NCBI GenBank assembly: GCA_036163455.1
Contig: JAYZKL010000030.1
Coordinates: 1-21,495 of the forward strand
Length of the DNA: 21,495 bases
Direction: 5' to 3'
Source of the DNA: GCA-2701705 sp036163455
GTDB lineage: Bacteria > Pseudomonadota > Gammaproteobacteria > GCA-002705445 > GCA-002716945
Shown piece after piece: positions 8,358-14,657 of this stretch; position 1 is the stretch's first letter; the number at the start of each line of letters is the position of its first letter. The position numbers and the translations under genes are program-made. Under the pieces are notes generated by a model, which had not been told where the DNA came from, made no database searches, and saw only the letters and a program-made list of their open reading frames with translations.

Positions 8358-9419
8358 TTAGTTCTCCGTCTTATTTAAGGAATCAAATTGAATCCTTGGA
8401 TCCACAAAAACGTAACTGATATCAGTCAAAAGTTTCGCAAATAAACCTAAAAGTGTGAATAAAAATAAAGTTCCTAATACAACAGGATAGTCTCTGTGTA
8501 AAATTGATTCATATGATAAAAGCCCAATACCATCAAGAGAGAAAATTGTTTCTATTAGTATACTGCCTGTAAAGAACGCAGCAATAAATTGGGCTGGAAA
8601 ACCTGTCAGAATTGGTATTAATGCATTTTTAAATATATGTCTATATAAAATAGTATTTTCAGTTAGACCTTTTGATCTTGCTGTCAAAACATATTGTTTT
8701 TTTATTTCCTCAATGAAACTATTTTTAGTAAGCATTGTCATAACAGCAAAACTTCCAATTACAGAAGAAATTATTGGCAAAGTCATGTGCCAAAGATAAT
8801 CAAATATTTTATCCATCATAGATAAAGTGTGCCAATTGTCAGAAACTATACCTCTGGTTGGGAAAACATCAAAGAAGCTACCACCTCCTAATAAAACTAT
8901 TAAACCTATTCCAAGCACAAAACCAGGTATAGAATAACCAACTAAAATTATGATACTGGTTGTAACATCAAATCTTGACCCGTGTGTAATAGCTTTTTTA
9001 ATACCTAAGGGAATACAGACAGAGTAAATAATAAAAAAACTCCATAAGCCTAGACTTATTGATACTGGAAGCTTATCAATAATTAAGTCTGAGACTGATT
9101 GATGATGAAAATAACTTTCCCCTAAGTTAAAGCTCAAATAATTTAGAACTAAATCTAAAAACCTCTCCAAAAAAGGCTTATCAAAACCATAGAATTTTTT
9201 TAATTGATTTATATGGTCTTCATCTAAACCGCTAGAGCCACGATATAAATTAGTGCTACCTTGAGATACTTCCCCAGAAACATTTAGTTCACTAAGTTGA
9301 TTAACCATCTGTTCAACTGGTCCACCTGGCACAAATTGTATAACAGCAAATGTTAAAAATAGTACTCCAATTATTGTTGGAAATATCAAAAGAATTCTTT
9401 TAAAAATATATTTATACAA
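8358..9419 (-). CDS. yejB: Peptide ABC transporter permease (YejB), TTG start
   Basis: The second inner-membrane permease of the importer, 353 residues, of the DppB/OppB family. The N-terminus YKYIFKRILLIFPTIIGV is the conserved first helix, followed by the FVPGGPVEQM motif; the EAA loop with ARSKGLTENTILYRHIFKNALIP contacts YejF. The start codon is TTG at 9419: the next in-frame ATG (residue 39) would remove the first membrane helix, so I keep TTG. A GGTGG lies 11 bases before it, inside the end of yejA. Only 2 bases separate it from the yejA stop, so it probably depends on translation of yejA. Confidence 0.93.
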   Translation of the reverse strand: MYKYIFKRILLIFPTIIGVLFLTFAVIQFVPGGPVEQMVNQLSELNVSGEVSQGSTNLYRGSSGLDEDHINQLKKFYGFDKPFLERFLDLVLNYLSFNLGESYFHHQSVSDLIIDKLPVSISLGLWSFFIIYSVCIPLGIKKAITHGSRFDVTTSIIILVGYSIPGFVLGIGLIVLLGGGSFFDVFPTRGIVSDNWHTLSMMDKIFDYLWHMTLPIISSVIGSFAVMTMLTKNSFIEEIKKQYVLTARSKGLTENTILYRHIFKNALIPILTGFPAQFIAAFFTGSILIETIFSLDGIGLLSYESILHRDYPVVLGTLFLFTLLGLFAKLLTDISYVFVDPRIQFDSLNKTEN

Positions 9420-9421
9420 AA

Positions 9422-11203
9422 TTATTTATACCACCAAGTTTTAAGTACATAATTAGTTGCCTCGAAAAATTTTGGAAGATGATTTGGTTGCTCAAATTTA
9501 TTGAAATATGCAATTCTATGTTTATTAATATACCAATTAGGAAGTAAATAATATTCATTCCATAATAATCGGTCCAACAAATGTGCGGCATTAATTAATT
9601 CTTCCCTACTAGAATTATAAATAATTCTTGATAGAACCTTATCAACATCATTATCATTTATTCCAGCTAAATTATACGACCCTTTTTTATTTGCAGTAGA
9701 TGAATGAAACATGGAAATTAATTCATTACCTGGTGATTGAGATTGAGGATAACTCATAACCATCATATCGTAGTCAAACGTATCAACTCTTCTTTGATAT
9801 AAAGATAAATCAATCGTGCGATAATGTAGAATAATTCCTAGTTTTTTTAAATTTTCTGCAAATGGAGCAAGAATTCTTTCAAAACCTTTTTGGGCTAAAA
9901 GAAAATTAAATTCTATTTTTTTTCCTTCACTATCATACAAAATATTATCTTTTACATTCCAGCCAAGTTTATCAAATATTTTCTTAGCTTTTAAAAGATT
10001 ATCTCTCATTTCCTCAGGCGTATGAGGATCTGATAAAATTTCTTTATTTTTGAGTCTCTCTAATGGAATATTTAATTCTTTAGCTAAGCTGTATTCTTCT
10101 TCCGTTGGTTTTATCATAGAAGATAATTCGCTATTACTAAAATAACTTTCACACCTTTCATATTGATTATAAAATAAATTTTTATTTGACCAATTGAAGT
10201 CAAAGGCTAATGTTATTGCTTTCCTAACATCTTTATTTTTAAACATTGATTTTCTTGTATTAAAGATAAATCCTTGTATTCCAGCATTATTATGATGAAT
10301 TAACTCTTTTTTTACTATTTCATTAGATTTAAATTTAGGTCCGTTATAGTCTCTAGCCCAGCGCTTAGAGTGATTTTCAAAGATAAAATCATATTCACCG
10401 GCTTTGAATGCTTCTAAAGAAACTGTCATGTCTTTATAGTATTTAAATAAAATTGTATCAAAATTATACATACCAATTCTTGTTGGTTTTTTTTCGGCCC
10501 AGTAATTTGGGTTTCTTTTATAAAGTATATATCTTCCAAATTCATATTTATCTATAATATAAGGGCCGCTAGCAATTGGTTTGGTTAAAATTGTTTTACC
10601 AAAACTATTATCAGCTATCCATTTTTTTGAAAATATTGGTATATCTCCAACAATCATATGTAATTCTGGATTTGCTTTTTTGAAATAAAATTTTATAGTT
10701 AGACTATCTATAATTTCTACTCTTTTGATATCGGCCCAATAAATTTTATATTGTGGATGAGCATCAGGACTAGTCAGCATCTCAAATGAGAATTTTATAT
10801 CCTCAGCCGTTATTGAATCATTATTAGAAAATTTTGCCTTTTCATTAATAGTATATATTACAGAGAGCTTGTCCTTTGATAAGATAAATTTTTCTGCAAT
10901 ATGTCCATAACTAGAAGATGGCTCATCTAGGCTTCTCTCCATAAGTGTCTCGAAAACTAGTTGATTCATTCCGACAGGGGCAAGTGATTTTAATAAAAAA
11001 GGATTAAGGGATTCAAAAGTACCAAAGGCAGATAGCTTTATCTCACCGCCTTTATTCGCATATGGGTTAACATAATCAAAATGAGTGAAATTCTCTGAAT
11101 ACTTTGGTTTATAACCAATTGCGGCAGAATATTCAGACAATGCTGGAGAAGATAGTATTAAACCAACAAAAACTAATAGATATTTAAAATTTTTTTTTAT
11201 CAT
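9422..11203 (-). CDS. yejA: Periplasmic peptide-binding protein of the Yej importer
   Basis: This solute-binding protein belongs to the family 5 extracellular binding proteins (OppA/DppA-like) and delivers peptides to YejBEF. In E. coli the system also takes up microcin C. I place the start at ATG 11203 (593 residues); a TTG two codons upstream at 11209 is in frame but less likely. The first 23 or so residues form a signal peptide: KK, then a hydrophobic core, then PALS before EYSAA. The mature part has the family pattern GGEIKLSAFGTFESLNPF near its start, SGPYIIDKYEFGRYILYKRNPNYW mid-domain (written in two parts here: SGPYIIDKYEFG and RYILYKRNPNYW) and RKAITLAFDFNW. It is the first gene of the operon. 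Substrate range cannot be read from sequence. Confidence 0.92.
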   Translation of the reverse strand: MIKKNFKYLLVFVGLILSSPALSEYSAAIGYKPKYSENFTHFDYVNPYANKGGEIKLSAFGTFESLNPFLLKSLAPVGMNQLVFETLMERSLDEPSSSYGHIAEKFILSKDKLSVIYTINEKAKFSNNDSITAEDIKFSFEMLTSPDAHPQYKIYWADIKRVEIIDSLTIKFYFKKANPELHMIVGDIPIFSKKWIADNSFGKTILTKPIASGPYIIDKYEFGRYILYKRNPNYWAEKKPTRIGMYNFDTILFKYYKDMTVSLEAFKAGEYDFIFENHSKRWARDYNGPKFKSNEIVKKELIHHNNAGIQGFIFNTRKSMFKNKDVRKAITLAFDFNWSNKNLFYNQYERCESYFSNSELSSMIKPTEEEYSLAKELNIPLERLKNKEILSDPHTPEEMRDNLLKAKKIFDKLGWNVKDNILYDSEGKKIEFNFLLAQKGFERILAPFAENLKKLGIILHYRTIDLSLYQRRVDTFDYDMMVMSYPQSQSPGNELISMFHSSTANKKGSYNLAGINDNDVDKVLSRIIYNSSREELINAAHLLDRLLWNEYYLLPNWYINKHRIAYFNKFEQPNHLPKFFEATNYVLKTWWYK

Positions 11204-11273
11204 TACCAATGAATAATTATAAATATTATATTATTATGATATTCTATATGTCTTTAAAATCAAAATATTTAAA
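11204..11273. promoter_or_regulatory. Divergent yejA / fabI promoter region
   Basis: This is a 70-base gap between divergent start codons, almost all A and T. On the minus strand a perfect TATAAT (11230-11225) has AAGACA (11254-11249) 18 bases upstream, a plausible promoter for yejA. For fabI several -10-like words are present (tatgat at 11235-11240, tatatg at 11245-11250) but no recognisable -35. Neither start codon has a clear Shine-Dalgarno element. The two promoters must overlap. Confidence 0.35.
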
Positions 11274-12044
11274 ATGAATCTTAAAAACAAGAAAGCGCTT
11301 ATCATTGGTGTAGCAAGTAATAGATCAATAGCTGCTGCAATTGCAACGGCATTTGGTCTAAATGGAGCAGATTTAGTATTAACTTTTCAAACTGAAAAAT
11401 TAAAGAGTAGGGTTGAGGATATAGCAAGAGAAATTGATGAAAATATTGAATGTTTTCCGTGCGATTTATCATCAGATGAGGAAATAGTTAATCTGAAAAA
11501 CCATATAAAAAAGAAATGGGGTAAACTAGATATAATAATTCACTCAGCAGCTTATGCACCACGAGAGCTTCTTGCTGGTGATTATGTTGATAATGTAACT
11601 CGAGAAGGGTTTAATATTGCTCATGATATTAGTTCATATTCGTTTGTTGCATTAGCTAAAGAGTTTAGTGATATTTTAAATGAGAATTCATCTTTATTAA
11701 CTCTGACATATTTAGGATCTCAAAAGGTCATCAAAAATTACAATATTATGGGGCTTGCAAAAGCAAGTTTAGAAACAAACGTAAGATACATGGCGCAGTC
11801 TCTTGGCAAAAAAAATATAAGAGTTAATGCAATATCAGCTGGTCCCATAAAAACACTTGCTGCTGCTGGGATTTCTGGATTTAATGAAATTTTAAAACAT
11901 GTTGAAGAAAGAGCCCCTTTGAAAAGAAATATTACTTTAGATGATGTTGCTAATACTGCTGTTTTCTTGACTAGTGATTCATCATCAGGAATAACAGGTC
12001 AAATAATTTATGTAGACTGTGGATATAGTATCAGCGGCTTCTAA
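11274..12044 (+). CDS. fabI: Enoyl-[acyl-carrier-protein] reductase (NADH), FabI type
   Basis: FabI catalyses the last step of each elongation round in type II fatty acid synthesis. The protein has 256 residues; E. coli FabI has 262. The nucleotide-binding start reads IIGVASNRSIAAAIA, the typical FabI variant of the short-chain dehydrogenase glycine motif. The catalytic residues are Y146, Y156 and K163, in YLGSQKVIKNYNIMGLAK, at the same numbers as in E. coli. SAGPIKTLAA (188-197) is the conserved cofactor-side segment. Residue 93, glycine in E. coli, is alanine here. The gene sits alone on the plus strand, divergent from yejA and convergent with ppiD; its stop overlaps the ppiD stop. Confidence 0.96.
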   Translation: MNLKNKKALIIGVASNRSIAAAIATAFGLNGADLVLTFQTEKLKSRVEDIAREIDENIECFPCDLSSDEEIVNLKNHIKKKWGKLDIIIHSAAYAPRELLAGDYVDNVTREGFNIAHDISSYSFVALAKEFSDILNENSSLLTLTYLGSQKVIKNYNIMGLAKASLETNVRYMAQSLGKKNIRVNAISAGPIKTLAAAGISGFNEILKHVEERAPLKRNITLDDVANTAVFLTSDSSSGITGQIIYVDCGYSISGF

Positions 12045-13915
12045 TCTGAATTTAGATAATCTTCATTAATGTCTATTTTTACATTTGCTTTAAGCGCTTG
12101 TTGGAAAAGAGTATATTCGGACTCACTCCTCGTATTTGTTATAAAATTAGAAAATTCATTATCTTTGGTATAAACTTCTTTCAAATTTTTAGGATATTCA
12201 ATTGAATCAATAATATAAATCAGATAATCTCCATTATCCATTTTTATAGATTTATATTCATTCAAGATATTGCTACCAAAAATAGTCTTTTTTATTCTTG
12301 AATCTACATCATCTGAATTTAATGACAAATTAAATGTAATGGCCTTATAGTCTGTGATTTTATTAGTACTATTCAAATTATCACGAATTAAGTTGCTTGT
12401 TGATAATATATTTTTAGTAGATTTTTGAGTCTTTAGCAATGCCAGGATAGCATTTTTTGATTCATCAAAAGAAAGATTTTGAGGCGGGTAATATTTTATT
12501 AGCTTAGCAACAATAAACCTATTATCATTAACATAAATCAGTTCCGAATTGAGATTATCCTTTATAACTTCATCAACAAATAATGCTTTTCTTATATGAT
12601 CATAATTAAAAATATTATAACCCTCGGTTTCGCTAATTTCTTTTGAAGTCTGCAGTTTTAAATCAAGTGTATCTGCAATGTTGTTTAAATCTTTATTTTC
12701 AAAACTCTGTTCGCTGATTTTATCTGATAAATCAAAAAATAGCCTAGTTCCATGTTCTGTCTTATATTCATCTATAATATTATCTTTTACATCTTCAAAA
12801 TTATAATTAGTTGCAGGCTGTTTTTCTTTAATTGAAAAAATATGAAAACCTTTGTCGGACTCTACAATATTAGAAATTTCATTCACTTTTAACTTTACTA
12901 AATCATTTTGAAAATAATCTGGCAAATCCTCAGCCAGAAACTCACCAAGATAACCATTATTGCCTTTAGTTTCTTCATCGTTTGAATATGCTTCAGCAAC
13001 TATCTTAAATGACTTTCCATTAACTAATTCATTATGAGCTTTCTCAGCAATAGTTTTTAGTTCATCATAATTTTGATTATCAATTTTCGATATTAAGATA
13101 TGATTAATTTTGTAATTTGCTGGTCGAAAATAATCCTGATTTTGTAACTTTTCATCATATATTTCCCTTAAAATAGTTTCATTTATTGAAATAGATTTTA
13201 TCAAATCAAATTTATCAATATCAATATACTTAAAAACTGCTTTATCTTCGGTCATAAAAGCATCACTATTTTCTTGAAAATAATCAAATGCCTCTTTCTC
13301 AGTTACATTAGTTTTCTTTTTTATTGATTTATATGGAATCAAAATATATGAACCTTTTCTTTTATGAAACCTAAAGCTTGCCAAATCCTCTTGTTCCTGT
13401 TGAGTTAGAAAAGATGTATCTGTTATGGCAAACCTAAGCTGATCGCTTATTCCTTTTTGAAAGATATACCGCTCATAGTCTTTTGGTGCCATATTAAAAC
13501 TAATTAATCTTTGTTTATATAGATTCTGATTGAATCCATCATCATTTTTAAATGCACTGGTATTTTTAATTTCATTAATAATTGATTCATCACTAAATTT
13601 TAAGCCCATCTCATTTGCAGCCTTTTCCAATAAAATCGATCTTATCATATATTCAAGTGTGATTTTTTTAATAAAATTATCTGTATATATAGGTGGTGGA
13701 TTACCTTTGTAGTTTTGATTTAAAGCTCGCTTATATTGAAATACTTCCTGCTCTAATCTAGCCCTGCTAATTATTTGATCATCGATTATGACTGAGTAGG
13801 TTTTTTGAGGGGCCTGATAATTACCAAGTCCCATAAATACAAGGGGGATTGCAACTAAAATTAATAAAATAGCAACAATCCAAATTCTCAGTTTTTCGCG
13901 TATAGAAGATAACAT
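12041..13915 (-). CDS. ppiD: Membrane-anchored periplasmic chaperone PpiD (parvulin-like)
   Basis: PpiD is anchored beside the Sec translocon and holds newly exported proteins. From ATG 13915 it has 624 residues, the E. coli size. A short cytoplasmic start (LSSIREKLR) precedes one membrane helix (about 11-31). A SurA-like N-terminal chaperone region (40-180) follows, then a parvulin-type PPIC domain (about 268-366) with INHILIS, GKSFKIVAEAYSND, NNGYLGEF and GFHIFSIKE, and a C-terminal half without clear motifs. An in-frame TTG two codons upstream (13921) is an alternative start; the ATG gives the expected N-terminus. The gene lies 30 bases after tRNA-Asp and may share its transcript. The position after hupB is conserved in gammaproteobacteria. 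Confidence 0.92.
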   Translation of the reverse strand: MLSSIREKLRIWIVAILLILVAIPLVFMGLGNYQAPQKTYSVIIDDQIISRARLEQEVFQYKRALNQNYKGNPPPIYTDNFIKKITLEYMIRSILLEKAANEMGLKFSDESIINEIKNTSAFKNDDGFNQNLYKQRLISFNMAPKDYERYIFQKGISDQLRFAITDTSFLTQQEQEDLASFRFHKRKGSYILIPYKSIKKKTNVTEKEAFDYFQENSDAFMTEDKAVFKYIDIDKFDLIKSISINETILREIYDEKLQNQDYFRPANYKINHILISKIDNQNYDELKTIAEKAHNELVNGKSFKIVAEAYSNDEETKGNNGYLGEFLAEDLPDYFQNDLVKLKVNEISNIVESDKGFHIFSIKEKQPATNYNFEDVKDNIIDEYKTEHGTRLFFDLSDKISEQSFENKDLNNIADTLDLKLQTSKEISETEGYNIFNYDHIRKALFVDEVIKDNLNSELIYVNDNRFIVAKLIKYYPPQNLSFDESKNAILALLKTQKSTKNILSTSNLIRDNLNSTNKITDYKAITFNLSLNSDDVDSRIKKTIFGSNILNEYKSIKMDNGDYLIYIIDSIEYPKNLKEVYTKDNEFSNFITNTRSESEYTLFQQALKANVKIDINEDYLNSD

Positions 13916-13945
13916 AATCAAATTCTAAAAAACACATTAAGTCCT

Positions 13946-14019
13946 CGGAGACGAAGGGACTCGAACCCTCGACCTCCTGCGTGACAGGCAGGCGTTCTAA
14001 CCAACTGAACTACGCCTCC
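13946..14019 (-). tRNA. tRNA-Asp (GUC)
   Basis: A complete cloverleaf on the minus strand: acceptor GGAGGCG pairs with CGTCTCC (one G-U), anticodon stem CCTGC/GCAGG encloses loop CTGTCAC with anticodon GTC, and the T arm is GAGGG-TTCGAGT-CCCTT. The discriminator base is G. The CCA end is not encoded; AGG follows. The gene lies between a terminator and ppiD. Confidence 0.97.
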
Positions 14020-14028
14020 AAAACTAAA

Positions 14029-14057
14029 AATATAGTAACATTTTTTAAAATTTTCAT
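14029..14057 (-). promoter_or_regulatory. Putative promoter for tRNA-Asp
   Basis: On the minus strand ATGAAA (14057-14052) and TATATT (14034-14029) are separated by 17 bases, matching sigma-70 elements at 4 and 5 of 6 positions. This would start transcription just before the tRNA-Asp 5' end at 14019. It lies directly downstream of the terminator that ends the hupB/tRNA-Val unit, which makes a fresh promoter necessary. Confidence 0.4.
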
Positions 14058-14060
14058 AAA

Positions 14061-14092
14061 TAAAAAGAAGCAGACAATGCTGCTTCTTTTAA
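14061..14092 (-). terminator. Intrinsic terminator between tRNA-Val and tRNA-Asp
   Basis: Bases 14063-14073 and 14080-14090 form a perfect 11-base-pair stem (AAAAGAAGCAG with CTGCTTCTTTT) around a 6-base loop. On the minus strand the stem runs into a T-rich stretch (TTTTTATTTAT). The plus strand also ends in TTTT, so it could work both ways. It is the clearest intrinsic terminator in the window and separates the hupB/tRNA-Val transcript from tRNA-Asp/ppiD. Confidence 0.8.
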
Positions 14093-14101
14093 ATTTATCT
14101 C

Positions 14102-14175
14102 TGGGTGCTGTAAGAGTCGAACTTACGACCTCCGCCTTGTAAGGGCGGCGCTCTAACCAGCTGAGCTAAGCACCC
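14102..14175 (-). tRNA. tRNA-Val (UAC)
   Basis: A complete cloverleaf on the minus strand: acceptor GGGTGCT pairs with AGCACCC, the D arm is GCTCAGCTGGTTAGAGC, anticodon stem CCGCC/GGCGG encloses loop CTTACAA with anticodon TAC, and the T arm is GTAAG-TTCGACT-CTTAC. The discriminator is A and no CCA is encoded. It lies 17 bases after the hupB stop with no promoter between, so it is probably cut out of the hupB transcript. Confidence 0.97.
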
Positions 14176-14192
14176 CTCTGTTTAAGGTTGAC

Positions 14193-14465
14193 TTAGTTTA
14201 GAGCATCTTTTAGAGCTTTACCAGCCTTGAAAGAGGGTACGTTAGACGCTGCAATTTGGATAGTTTCACCCGTTCTAGGATTTCTTCCTTGACGAGCTTC
14301 TCTTCTCTTAGATTTGAAAGTTCCAAATCCTGCAATTGCTACTTCTTGACCTTGCTTAAGAGTGTTAGTGATCACACTAACCATTGCTTCTACATGAGCA
14401 GTTGCATCAGATTTACTAGCTCCAGACGCATCAGCTAATGCTGCGATAAATTCTGCTTTATTCAT
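14193..14465 (-). CDS. hupB: DNA-binding protein HU
   Basis: HU is the small dimeric nucleoid protein that bends DNA. The length of 90 residues is exact for the family. The N-terminal helices start MNKAEFIAALADASG; the DNA-contacting beta arm carries the family signature GFGTFKSKRREARQGRNP (47-64), including the R-NP tip, and the end FKAGKALKDALN is canonical. IHF subunits differ in the arm and tail, so HU-beta is the better call, supported by its place right after lon as in E. coli. A good Shine-Dalgarno element (AGAGG) lies 6 bases before the ATG. Codon use is less AT-extreme than in the neighbours, as expected for a highly expressed gene. Confidence 0.97.
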   Translation of the reverse strand: MNKAEFIAALADASGASKSDATAHVEAMVSVITNTLKQGQEVAIAGFGTFKSKRREARQGRNPRTGETIQIAASNVPSFKAGKALKDALN

Positions 14466-14521
14466 TCAAAACCTCTGTGTGAAAGTTGATTATTTTTATA
14501 AAATTAGAATTACTCATATTA

Positions 14522-14549
14522 TTATTATGTAAGAAAATAAGTTTTCCAA
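14522..14549 (-). promoter_or_regulatory. Putative hupB promoter
   Basis: On the minus strand TTGGAA (14549-14544) and TAATAA (14527-14522) are 16 bases apart. The predicted transcript would have a leader of about 50 bases before the hupB ATG. It lies in the 192-base lon-hupB spacer, the longest in the window, whose remaining bases show no other gene or RNA. HU normally has its own promoters, which agrees with the long spacer. Confidence 0.4.
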
Positions 14550-14657
14550 TTTTCCTTATAATGTTCTTACGAAATTACAGTACTATTCTACAATATTTAG
14601 GATAAAAAAAGTCTGATTTTACTCATTTTTCAACATTTACAAGGGTATTTAAATGTG

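Noticed and set aside
11204..11209. TTG at 11209 as start of yejA
   Set aside because: An ATG lies two codons downstream and gives a normal signal peptide; neither start has a Shine-Dalgarno, so the ATG is preferred.
13916..13921. TTG at 13921 as start of ppiD
   Set aside because: The ATG at 13915 gives the N-terminus expected for PpiD, a short cytoplasmic segment before the membrane helix.
14633..14656. Inverted repeat ACATTTA / TAAATGT downstream of lon as a terminator
   Set aside because: The 7 pairs have a single G-C pair and no T-run follows directly on the minus strand. A later T-run near 14606-14612 has no stem in front of it.
14466..14657. Small gene or regulatory RNA in the lon-hupB spacer
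   Set aside because: No open frame with a start and ribosome-binding site and no strong stem; the length is explained by the hupB promoter and leader.
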